Origin: CAZOAR01 sp964577985
GTDB lineage: Bacteria; Gemmatimonadota; CAZMKB01; CAZNLH01
Assembly (NCBI GenBank): GCA_964577985.1
Contig: CAZOAR010000016.1
Span: 1-58,724 of the forward strand
Reading direction: 5' to 3'
DNA: 58,724 bases
A program made the translations under genes and the position numbers. A model generated the notes under the pieces. That model searched no databases, was not told where the DNA came from, and saw nothing but the letters and a program-made list of their open reading frames with translations. Position 1 is the stretch's first letter; every line of letters starts with the position of its first letter. This document shows, one piece after another, positions 52,890-58,724 of this stretch.

Positions 52890-53444
52890 TCAACGAGCTC
52901 CTATCTTCTCACCGATCAACCTCTCCCCCCTTATCTTTTTCTGCAGGAGAAGGAGACCATCGATAAGCGCCTCCGGCCTTGGTGGGCAGCCCGGGACATA
53001 AACGTCGACGGGAATCAGCCTGTCGACACCGTTGACGACATGATACCCGTAATCCCTCCAGTACGGGCCACCACAATTTGCGCAGCTACCCATCGATATC
53101 ACGTACTTGGGATCAGGCATCTGATGATAGAGCTTGATGATTCGGATACCCATCTTTACCGTTACCGTGCCTGAGATAATCATGAGATCGGACTGTCTCG
53201 GGCTCGGTCGCATTACACCAGCTCCGAACCTGTCCAGATCGAAACGGGATGCGGCCGTAGCCATCATCTCGATGGCGCAGCAGGCGAGACCGAACGTCAT
53301 CGGCCAGAGAGAGGAAAGCCTGGCCCAGTTCAGTACCTTGTCGACCGAGGTAATCACGATGTTGTCGGAGACGCCAGTCCTGCCGCCCGCACTGTCCCCA
53401 TCGAAGCTCCCGCCGACCTTGACATTCTCTTTAGAATTGTTCAC
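52890..53444 (-). CDS. nuoB: NADH-quinone oxidoreductase subunit B
   Basis: Subunit carrying the terminal cluster N2, 184 aa. Cysteines are in GLACCAIEMMA, SMGSCANCGGPYW and VPGCPPRPEALIDGL. The first 25 residues are an unconserved extension (MNNSKENVKVGGSFD). It begins 12 nt after nuoA. Confidence 0.97.
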   Translation of the reverse strand: MNNSKENVKVGGSFDGDSAGGRTGVSDNIVITSVDKVLNWARLSSLWPMTFGLACCAIEMMATAASRFDLDRFGAGVMRPSPRQSDLMIISGTVTVKMGIRIIKLYHQMPDPKYVISMGSCANCGGPYWRDYGYHVVNGVDRLIPVDVYVPGCPPRPEALIDGLLLLQKKIRGERLIGEKIGAR

Positions 53445-53456
53445 TGAGGAATTCCC

Positions 53457-53846
53457 CTACTCTGCTGGCCGGGTCCATGGCATCTTCATCTTCTCCCATT
53501 CCAGGTCCTTCTTCACCCATACGTATGCGAGGCCCACCACCAGGATAAAGACAAATATCATCATCTCGACAAAGGCGAAAAGGCCTAATTCCCCGAAGAC
53601 AGTCGCCCAGGGGAAGAGGAATACAATCTCCACCTCAAAAATCAGGAATACGAGAGCGATTACGTAGAAGCGGATATTAAACTGTACCCACGCCTTCCCG
53701 ACCGGTTCTTCCCCGCACTCGTAAGTGGACAGCTTCGCCTCGTTGGGGCGAGACGGTCTCATCATACGCGACGCCGCCATACCGATTACGAGAAAAATGA
53801 GCCCCACGCCGAGAAACACGAACACTGTGCCGAATTGCGAAAGCAC
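53457..53846 (-). CDS. nuoA: NADH-quinone oxidoreductase subunit A
   Basis: A 129-aa membrane subunit with three helices. Family signature: KLSTYECGEEPVGKAWVQFNIRFYVIAL (pieces YECGEEP, RFYVIAL), then LIFEVEIVFLFPWA. The start is most likely the GTG at 53846 (reading LSQFGTVF after it), because AGGAG lies 6 nt upstream. The ATG two codons earlier touches the AGGAG, leaving no spacer. It heads the nuoABCDHI operon. Confidence 0.9.
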   Translation of the reverse strand: MLSQFGTVFVFLGVGLIFLVIGMAASRMMRPSRPNEAKLSTYECGEEPVGKAWVQFNIRFYVIALVFLIFEVEIVFLFPWATVFGELGLFAFVEMMIFVFILVVGLAYVWVKKDLEWEKMKMPWTRPAE

Positions 53847-53917
53847 GTTCATCTCCTGATTGTTGTGAGACAAAAAGAGGGGCAATAGAGGCCTCACAGG
53901 CCAAAACAGCAAAAGGG

Positions 53918-53945
53918 AAATTAGTGGTTATTGACACTTTGTCAA
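53918..53945 (-). promoter_or_regulatory. nuo operon promoter with palindromic -35 region
   Basis: TTGACA (53940-53945), 16 nt, TAATTT (53918-53923) on the minus strand. The -35 box is half of the perfect dyad TTGACA-CTT-TGTCAA on the plus strand (53931-53945), which could be a repressor site covering the promoter. Confidence 0.5.
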
Positions 53946-54141
53946 GGGTTTTTATTGGCCGGGTTCCCCCCTGTCGCACGGTCTTCATCCCTGACCACCC
54001 ACCACGCAAATCTCTCCCACAGGAGAGACAGACCCCCTTCCAGAAGTATTGATCATCCGACGCGCGTTTTGTCACAAGAAGAAGGATTTAACACGAATAG
54101 TCGGGGAATAATCCCACTCGGCAGGGTAACATTCCCTGTTA

Positions 54142-54295
54142 CGGATCATTTCGCGCCAGGTCGATCGCCGCTGATCTGAGACAGGGTCTTAACCTGGTTG
54201 ACGCGCTATTCGGAAATGTGCAGATGTTCGACGAATCCGGCAGGCTACTGTTTGTCTTTGGAGAGACGGGGACGAGTGAATTCTGGCTGCCATGA
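54142..54295 (+). pseudogene. Decayed NHL-repeat protein fragment
   Basis: A reading frame without a start codon gives GSFRARSIAADLRQG and VDALFGNVQMFDESGRLLFVFGE, ending FWLP just before two stop codons (54293-54298). This closely matches one to two blades of secreted NHL-repeat proteins, whose usual form is VVDALFDNVQ-FD-GRLLL-FG then GEFWLPAG. The rest of the gene is missing, so it is a relic. Confidence 0.55.
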
Positions 54296-54428
54296 TGACA
54301 CGGTCGCGGAGGGGGAACTCACGTACGTCAGCACATGCCACGAACCACACAGCTCCGATCAGAAATTCATGCTCAGGACGTTCACCGGCCGGGAGCTCTG
54401 CGAGAGCTCCCACCGGGACAAGTTTTGA
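54285..54428 (+). pseudogene. Decayed multihaem (doubled CXXCH) cytochrome fragment
   Basis: In a second frame directly after the NHL fragment the translation CHDDTVAEGELTYVSTCH then EPHSSDQKFMLRT and GRELCESSHRDKF matches the doubled CXXCH domain. The haem motifs are eroded: the first has lost its leading Cys and the last reads CESSH instead of CxxCH. No full gene remains. The fragment joins the NHL remnant within a few bases, as at a deletion scar. Confidence 0.55.
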
Positions 54429-54472
54429 GTCGATATCCTGTATGCCGACGTCGAGGACAAGGATGTCTTTTG

Positions 54473-54943
54473 TCAGATATCTTTCAGGGCATCGAGTAGT
54501 TCTTCGTTCTTCGGCTGTTCGTTGATGTCATGCACGTCGATATATCGAATACGACCTTCCCTGTCGACAATGAAGATCGCCCTCTCGGTAATCCCATTAT
54601 CCCTCAGAACTCCATACTTCAATGCGACGTGGCCCTGCGGATAAAAATCACTCAGCAGGGGATAAGACAGTCCGCCCAGCGACTTGGCCCATGCCTCGTT
54701 GCTGGGTACATTGTCCGTACTGATGCCCAGGACCTGGGCATTGCGCTCTTCAAACTCGGATATCTGCTCCTCGTAAGAAGGCATCTGAGCAGTTCAGACG
54801 GGTGTGAACGCCGCAGGGTAAAAGACAATCACAACGTTCTTATTCCCCCGATAATCCTTCAGGCGCACCTCTTTCCCCCCTGTGGCCGGAAGCGTGAAAT
54901 CGGGGGCCTCATCGCCGATTTGAAGCCTCTGAACAGGTCTCAC
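54473..54943 (-). CDS. Selenocysteine-containing peroxiredoxin (AhpC/TSA family)
   Basis: A 156-aa 1-Cys-type peroxiredoxin whose peroxidatic residue is encoded by TGA (54794-54796), codon 50. The start is GTG 54943 (MRPVQRLQIGDEAPDF), with AAGGAG 6 nt upstream. The frame runs LKDYRGNKNVVIVFYPAAFTPV, then UGA, then TAQMPSYEEQISEFEERN with no other stop to 54473. The family motif at this site is PxxFTxxCT, so UGA replaces exactly the catalytic Cys. No other Cys is present, so a separate thiol must reduce the selenenic acid. A short stem CTGCTC/GAGCAG (54764-54792) lies directly after UGA and could be part of a SECIS. The nearby tRNA-Sec gene supports the reading. If Sec were not inserted, only residues 51-156 would appear as a headless gene. 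Confidence 0.85.
54764..54792 (-). promoter_or_regulatory. Candidate SECIS stem downstream of the UGA codon
   Basis: CTGCTC (54787-54792) pairs with GAGCAG (54764-54769) around a 17-nt loop, beginning 1 nt after UGA. An inner AGA/TCU pairing is possible. Bacterial SECIS elements lie in this position, but the usual G-U in the apical loop is not clear, so the exact element is uncertain. Confidence 0.35.
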
Positions 54944-55036
54944 GGATCGCTCCTTTCTTCTCAGATTAAGTCGGCCTGTCTATTCCTCCGGGATCCTGGA
55001 GAAAAGATGGACCGACAGCCCTCAATATGCCTCTAA

Positions 55037-55065
55037 TTATTAACAGGAAAAAGAGGACTTGACAA
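55037..55065 (-). promoter_or_regulatory. Candidate sigma-70 promoter of the selenoperoxiredoxin
   Basis: TTGTCA (55060-55065), 17 nt, TAATAA (55037-55042) on the minus strand, about 95 bp before the GTG start. Confidence 0.45.
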
Positions 55066-55069
55066 GATC

Positions 55070-55921
55070 TTACTGCAGACAGGATTCGAGTCCATTCTCC
55101 ATGGCGGGATGTCTCAGCTTCTTCAGGGCCTGCTCTCTGACCTGTCTTATTCTCTCGCGTGTAACCCCGAAAATATCTCCTATCTGCTCCAGTGTCATCG
55201 GTCGGCTCCCGTTAAGCCCGTAGTAGAGCTCCAGTATCCTGGCCTGACGCTCTGTCAGGGACGAAAGAGATTTGTTGATTGTCTCCACCATCAGCTGCTT
55301 CCTCAGGTCCTCTTCAGGTCCAATCTCTCCTTCCGGCAGATACTCCAGCAGACTTCCTTCTTCACCATCGAAGCGCGGCGAATCGAGGCTCAATCCTGGT
55401 TTTATTATTTCCTCGAGCTTTTTCAATTCAGAGCTCTCTATCCCCATCGACTCGGCGATCTCCGCGCCCGAAGGAGTTCTTCCCATTGTCTGCTCGAAAT
55501 TGTTGACCTCTTTCCTCATCCTGGATAGCACCCTGGCACGGCTCAGCGGGATCCTTGCGACATTTGTGTGCCGCGAAAGGGCGTCCATTATCGCATGACG
55601 TACCCAGAAGACCGCGTAAGAGATAAAGCGCACACCCTTCGTCTCGTCGAACTTATAGGCGGCCTTCATGAGGCCGACATTGCCCTCTCCAATAAGGTCG
55701 TTGAGACTCAATCCGAGGTTCTGAAAACGCCTCGCTACCGAGATGACGAAGCGGAGATTCGATTTGATCAGTTCCGAAAGGGCCCCTTCGTCCCCTTCTT
55801 TCATCCTCCGGGTCAACTCAATCTCGCGCTCTTTATCCAGGATCGGATAATCCCTGATGTCCTGCAGATAGGAACTCAACGATCTGTCCACGTCAAAAAG
55901 ATTCCGCTTTGTGCTATTCAT
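55070..55921 (-). CDS. Sigma-70 family RNA polymerase sigma factor, RpoD/SigA-like
   Basis: Sigma factor of 283 aa. Region 1.2 (SSYLQDIRDYPILDKEREIELTRRM), region 2 (NLRFVISVARRFQNLGLSLNDLIGEGNVGLMKA, FISYAVFWVRHAI), region 3 (RTPSGAEIAESMGI) and region 4 (SLTERQARILELYYG, TLEQIGDIFGVTRERIRQVREQALKKLR) are all present, read as short motifs. It lacks region 1.1 and the nonconserved insert, like primary sigma factors of Bacteroidota. It is probably the housekeeping factor or a close relative (RpoS-like is the alternative). Many promoters in the window fit its expected specificity. Confidence 0.88.
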   Translation of the reverse strand: MNSTKRNLFDVDRSLSSYLQDIRDYPILDKEREIELTRRMKEGDEGALSELIKSNLRFVISVARRFQNLGLSLNDLIGEGNVGLMKAAYKFDETKGVRFISYAVFWVRHAIMDALSRHTNVARIPLSRARVLSRMRKEVNNFEQTMGRTPSGAEIAESMGIESSELKKLEEIIKPGLSLDSPRFDGEEGSLLEYLPEGEIGPEEDLRKQLMVETINKSLSSLTERQARILELYYGLNGSRPMTLEQIGDIFGVTRERIRQVREQALKKLRHPAMENGLESCLQ

Positions 55922-56030
55922 CTCTTCACTCCTCCAATCCTCTCAAAACAGCTCGTTCTTCCCCGTTCCGGCAGGGGAAGGCCATTCAGTGGGCTCTGTT
56001 TTTTAGTCGATGAAACAACGATCTCCTTAC

Positions 56031-56059
56031 AAGATATTGCTTTCTGCTTCCTCTATCAA
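56031..56059 (-). promoter_or_regulatory. Candidate sigma-70 promoter of the sigma factor gene
   Basis: TTGATA (56054-56059), 17 nt, TATCTT (56031-56036) on the minus strand, about 110 bp before the start codon. Confidence 0.5.
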
Positions 56060-56083
56060 CATATGACTGTAATGTTTTCAACG

Positions 56084-56521
56084 CTATGTCCTCTTATCGT
56101 TACAGTGCTCCGTCGCGGACTTGCAGAAGGCTTCGCTTCCGTCGACGATCTCCATTATCTCCTCGAGGACGAATGGTTTGCACAGGCAGCGTTCCACTCC
56201 AAGTCTGGCCATCCGCTTCCGCAACCCAACGGTGACCTCTCCTGTGATCACGACAACCTTCCCCCTGTCAACGGCCTTGCCTACCTGCTGGAGTGTGTCC
56301 AGGCCGTCGGCACCAGGGAGGCAGAGATCCAGAAAAAGGATATCATACCCGTTTCTGCGGATCTCTCGTCTCCCCTCCTCCAGATTCCCCACGACCCTCA
56401 TGTCGATCAGGTTCCCCGGATAGACCGTCATGACGAATGCCTTGAAGAACTCCGCTACGTACGAGTCATCGTCGATGACGAGAATGCGGCACGAACTGTT
56501 TTCTATACTCTTCTTTTTCAT
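56084..56521 (-). CDS. Stand-alone response regulator receiver protein
   Basis: A 145-aa CheY-like single receiver. Phosphorylation-site residues are present: acidic pair in ILVIDDDSY, acceptor Asp in ILFLDLCLPGADGL, Thr in VVVITGEV and Lys in CLCKPFVL. There is no output domain. The start at 56521 (MKKKSIEN) has GAGGG 5 nt upstream; an earlier GTG is less likely. It precedes the sigma factor gene. Its partner kinase is not in the window, so its role is open. Confidence 0.82.
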   Translation of the reverse strand: MKKKSIENSSCRILVIDDDSYVAEFFKAFVMTVYPGNLIDMRVVGNLEEGRREIRRNGYDILFLDLCLPGADGLDTLQQVGKAVDRGKVVVITGEVTVGLRKRMARLGVERCLCKPFVLEEIMEIVDGSEAFCKSATEHCNDKRT

Positions 56522-56636
56522 GATTGCCCTCAACTCACTTTCACAATAACCTTCCACGCGATATTCGTGCCAGTTCTCCTGACCGTAGAAGTTACTTTAC
56601 CTCTATGCCCTAACCTCCGCATCAACCGTATAATAC

Positions 56637-56664
56637 AAAAAAGGGCGTGCGAAAGTGCACGCCC
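56637..56664 (-). terminator. Rho-independent terminator after the RlmN-like gene
   Basis: On the minus strand GGGCGTGC and GCACGCCC (56643-56664) form a perfect 8-bp stem with a 6-nt loop, followed directly by TTTTTT. It closes the transcript of the flavoprotein and RlmN-like genes. Confidence 0.85.
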
Positions 56665-56698
56665 CCTGGTCCAGGGTTATCGTCATCTTTTCATTACA

Positions 56699-57646
56699 TC
56701 AGCGGTTATCTCCTCTCTGTCCCACCAACCCCAACCCCATCGACGATTCGGCGAGCATCACCCTGAGTCCGCAGTTGCTCCCTATCCTGTTTTCTTCCGC
56801 TTCCCCGATGCTCAGGATCGTCTCGTAACCGTGCGCCTCAAACCCCCGCACCAGCTCCATGCCCGCTCCGTCATCAGGGTCGAGTGACACAAGTGAGTCG
56901 AGATTGTTTCTTCCGGTGGAGAGACTGGGGTTGAGCGGCGTGATTTTGATCAGGAAGACTTCCGGGTCGAACACATCCCCTATTATGCCCGGATCGACGG
57001 GATAGCGGGTCGACGCCGCGAAGTTGAGTGTCACCTTTCGACCCCTTCCAGGAGAGAAGAACTCCTCGCCATAGCGGGCGATGCGGGAGAATCCCCACTT
57101 TCTTACCGGGATCAATTCATCCCGGCAGGACTCGTCGGTGGTATGTATTGAAAACTGGAGCTGGAAACGTCCTTCGGGATAGTAGCGTCGCCTGACGTCG
57201 AGGAGTTCCTCGAAGAATGCGTCGGTCCCCGCAGGCGCGACCGTGGAGATGCTCGGGGTCAGCCCCGGCGCTTCATATCGGCCTCGCAGACCGACAAGGA
57301 CGCTGTTGACAGCGGGGTTAAAGGAAGGATCTCCCATCCTGGCGAAATGAATCTTGAGTTTTTCCGTACCGACCGTCCGGGATGGGAAGCGCCTGGTGAT
57401 CAGGAAGTCTATCTGGGCGAGGAGATCCTCCTCGGAGACCTTGCCCCCGTAATGAAGGCCCGAATCGCACATCAGACAACCTACGGGGCACCCATAAAGT
57501 GACGAGATAATGAGCACCCACTTCTCGTTTCTCGGATGAGGCGGAACGAGCGCCTCGACAAACTCGAGAGTGCCGCCCGAGTCTGTCCTTGCAACGTAGA
57601 CAATAGCGAGCTCCTCCCTGCCCGTCATTTCAACTATCTCAACCAA
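56699..57646 (-). CDS. RlmN-like radical SAM protein
   Basis: Radical SAM enzyme of 315 aa. The cluster motif GCPVGCLMCDSG (CxxxCxxC) and the C-terminal IGSNCGLR follow the RlmN/Cfr rRNA methyltransferase layout. The residue matching RlmN Cys118, which resolves the enzyme-RNA link, is Ile (WVLIISSLYGC). The N-terminal RNA-binding domain is also shortened. It is therefore probably a diverged paralogue with another substrate. The start is a TTG at 57646, with AAGGAG 5 nt upstream; it overlaps the flavoprotein gene by 13 bp. A later Met (57628) is possible. Confidence 0.75.
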   Translation of the reverse strand: MVEIVEMTGREELAIVYVARTDSGGTLEFVEALVPPHPRNEKWVLIISSLYGCPVGCLMCDSGLHYGGKVSEEDLLAQIDFLITRRFPSRTVGTEKLKIHFARMGDPSFNPAVNSVLVGLRGRYEAPGLTPSISTVAPAGTDAFFEELLDVRRRYYPEGRFQLQFSIHTTDESCRDELIPVRKWGFSRIARYGEEFFSPGRGRKVTLNFAASTRYPVDPGIIGDVFDPEVFLIKITPLNPSLSTGRNNLDSLVSLDPDDGAGMELVRGFEAHGYETILSIGEAEENRIGSNCGLRVMLAESSMGLGLVGQRGDNR

Positions 57647-58530
57647 CTTGTCTCCTTCAATGTACGGCAGATATCCATCGCGGCGACAAGCCCGTCACCG
57701 ACCGCTATTCCAACCTGTCTCATATGACCGCGTCGTACGTCTCCTGCGAGGTGGAGTCCCCGAATCGAGACTCCCCGGTCAAGGTCTGCCCTCATCTCTC
57801 CTGACAGAATAGCCTTTTCCGGCTCTCTTCCTGTCGCCAGTATCAACAGTTCAACCCGGAGGTTTTTCTTCGTTCCACCACTCAGTCGGAGTGTGATCCC
57901 GTTTCTCTGCTCTTCGATATCCTTGAGATCCACGCCCGGGATGTATTCGATCGATTGCCGTACGCGGGCCCGTTCGACAAGCAGGGGGATCGCTTCCGGC
58001 TCTCTTCCCCTGTGGAGTATGAACACGGAGCAGCCTTTCGAACAGAGATTCAGCGCGTAATCGAACGCGCAGTCTCCTCCGCCTACTATTGCAACCCGAT
58101 CCTTCGCTTCCGGCTCGGCATGTGTCAACTCGGTGAAGATATAACGATCGATCATCGAAGGCGGAAGGGGCAGATCAGAAGGAATAACCGCCTTCGTCCC
58201 CGTGGCGACGATGACCGATCGCCCCCTCAGCGTTTCATCGTCGGCCATCAGCAGGAATACGTCTCCGTCGCGACTCAGAGACGATACCTCTCCCGTAATC
58301 ATCCTCACTCCTGTGCGCTCGAGCTGTTCGACCATGGCTCTGACGAGGTCTTCGCCGGCTATGCCATCAGGAAAACCAGGATAGTTCTCGACGAGATTGG
58401 CGTTGAGCAGGAGACCACCCGCCCTCCCCCTTTCAAAGAGGATGGGTGAACATCCGGCACGCTGAAGTTGGATAGCCGCGGTCATCCCCGCCGGCCCCGC
58501 GCCGACTATTATGACGTTGTGAGATCGCAT
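57634..58530 (-). CDS. Thioredoxin-reductase-like NAD(P)/FAD flavoprotein without redox cysteines
   Basis: A 298-aa oxidoreductase of the thioredoxin reductase fold. FAD motif VIIVGAGPAGMTAAIQL near the start, NAD(P) motif VAIVGGGDCAFDYAL in the middle, and FAD-binding HLAGDVRRGHMRQVGIAVGDG at the end. The place of the CxxC in TrxR (normally just before the second glycine motif) reads YIFTELTHAEPE, so disulfide reduction by that route is not possible. It may resemble ferredoxin/flavodoxin-NADP reductases. The start at 58530 is chosen because the longer frame runs toward the tRNA gene. It is the nearest gene to selC. Confidence 0.82.
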   Translation of the reverse strand: MRSHNVIIVGAGPAGMTAAIQLQRAGCSPILFERGRAGGLLLNANLVENYPGFPDGIAGEDLVRAMVEQLERTGVRMITGEVSSLSRDGDVFLLMADDETLRGRSVIVATGTKAVIPSDLPLPPSMIDRYIFTELTHAEPEAKDRVAIVGGGDCAFDYALNLCSKGCSVFILHRGREPEAIPLLVERARVRQSIEYIPGVDLKDIEEQRNGITLRLSGGTKKNLRVELLILATGREPEKAILSGEMRADLDRGVSIRGLHLAGDVRRGHMRQVGIAVGDGLVAAMDICRTLKETSWLR

Positions 58531-58637
58531 CGGAGATTCTTTTCTGGACCCTGTGCCACACTCAGGCCCGGAGGCAGGGGTGACCGCCTGGCACCCGGTA
58601 ATCCGGAATCCGGCTTTGTGAGGCAGAAGCCACAAAA

Positions 58638-58724
58638 TGGCGGGAACGTGTGGGAATCGAACCCACCCGGGACGGTTTTAGCGCCCCGTGCTGGATTTGA
58701 AGTCCAGAGGACCCACCAGGACCC
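58638..58724 (-). tRNA. selC: tRNA-Sec (anticodon UCA), 5' end beyond the window
   Basis: On the minus strand the visible part reads: D-arm GGGTCC-TGGT-GGGTCC (6-bp stem with G-U pairs and a 4-nt loop), anticodon arm CTGGA-CTTCAAA-TCCAG with anticodon TCA, a long variable arm with a 7-bp stem (CGGGGCG/CGTCCCG), T-arm GTGGG-TTCGATT-CCCAC, then eight acceptor bases ACGTTCCC, G73 and an encoded CCA. A 6-bp D-stem, 8-base acceptor side and UCA anticodon are hallmarks of selenocysteine tRNA. The first roughly 10 bases lie past the right edge. Confidence 0.93.

Noticed and set aside
54293..54298. TGA codons at the end of the NHL fragment as selenocysteine
   Set aside because: Two consecutive TGA codons, no Cys in this place in NHL proteins, and the frame does not continue as NHL sequence.
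54473..54784. A short gene starting at the ATG 54784, encoding a headless peroxiredoxin
   Set aside because: The same frame continues upstream through UGA into an intact peroxiredoxin N-terminus with a good start, and a tRNA-Sec gene is near. A truncated pseudogene would not place the stop exactly at the catalytic Cys.
55568..56887. A 439-codon plus-strand open frame across the sigma factor, receiver and RlmN-like genes
   Set aside because: It runs antisense across three recognisable genes and their terminator, which a real gene would not do.
1..58724. CRISPR arrays, prophage or insertion sequences
   Set aside because: No regular short repeats, transposase or phage genes were seen in any part of the window.

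Overview
The window is about 58.7 kb of ordinary bacterial chromosome, dense in genes and with mid-range GC. It looks like a diderm bacterium of the FCB group or a neighbouring candidate phylum. The outer-membrane evidence is an LpxH-type hydrolase, lipoprotein signal peptides with lipoboxes, a BamB-like propeller lipoprotein and an Omp85-type barrel ending in an aromatic residue. A secreted protein ends in a FlgD/type-IX-like sorting domain with the phrase LGQNYPNPFNPST, which is typical of FCB genomes. I see no prophage, insertion sequence or CRISPR array. Many promoters fit TTGACA/TATAAT, in agreement with the RpoD-like sigma factor encoded here.

Layout. 0-1.3 kb: a nucleotide-sugar dehydrogenase. 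1.5-1.7 kb: rpmB. 1.7-6 kb: a radical SAM protein, a sodium symporter, ssb and two small proteins. 6-7.4 kb: an NtrC-like regulator whose ATPase motifs are eroded. 7.7-25.6 kb: a long minus-strand series of core genes. In transcription order these are a phasin-like protein and pgeF, then (after a terminator-like hairpin and a new promoter) nusA-infB-DUF503-rbfA-truB-ribF-rpsO-pnp, then ald, an orphan parA and mreB-mreC-mreD-mrdA-rodA. 25.7-29.3 kb: a lipoprotein and two tandem secreted paralogues of unknown function. 29.3-34.2 kb: asnS diverging from a three-gene envelope operon (propeller lipoprotein, PEGA protein, NHL-like lipoprotein). 34.2-39.2 kb: an asparaginase, carboxymuconolactone-decarboxylase-like and thioesterase series, followed by a very large protease-propeller-barrel protein. 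39.4-49.5 kb: lpxH, a secreted metalloprotease, small membrane proteins, an inositol monophosphatase, an SDR, queH, a ferredoxin, elbB and a proline dehydrogenase. 49.5-53.9 kb: a partial complex I operon, nuoABCDHI.

The most interesting part is 54-58.7 kb. A peroxiredoxin has an in-frame UGA exactly at the peroxidatic cysteine (codon 50). At the right edge, 3.7 kb away, lies the 3' part of a tRNA-Sec gene (selC) with a UCA anticodon, a long variable arm and a 6-bp D-stem. The organism therefore very probably decodes UGA as selenocysteine, and the peroxiredoxin is a selenoprotein that standard gene callers would truncate. Next to selC are a thioredoxin-reductase-like flavoprotein without the CxxC and an RlmN-like radical SAM enzyme without the first catalytic cysteine. 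Just downstream of the peroxiredoxin are decayed fragments of an NHL-repeat protein and a multihaem (doubled CXXCH) cytochrome.

All calls come from reading sequence and translations by eye. Family names rest on recognised motifs, not on database searches.
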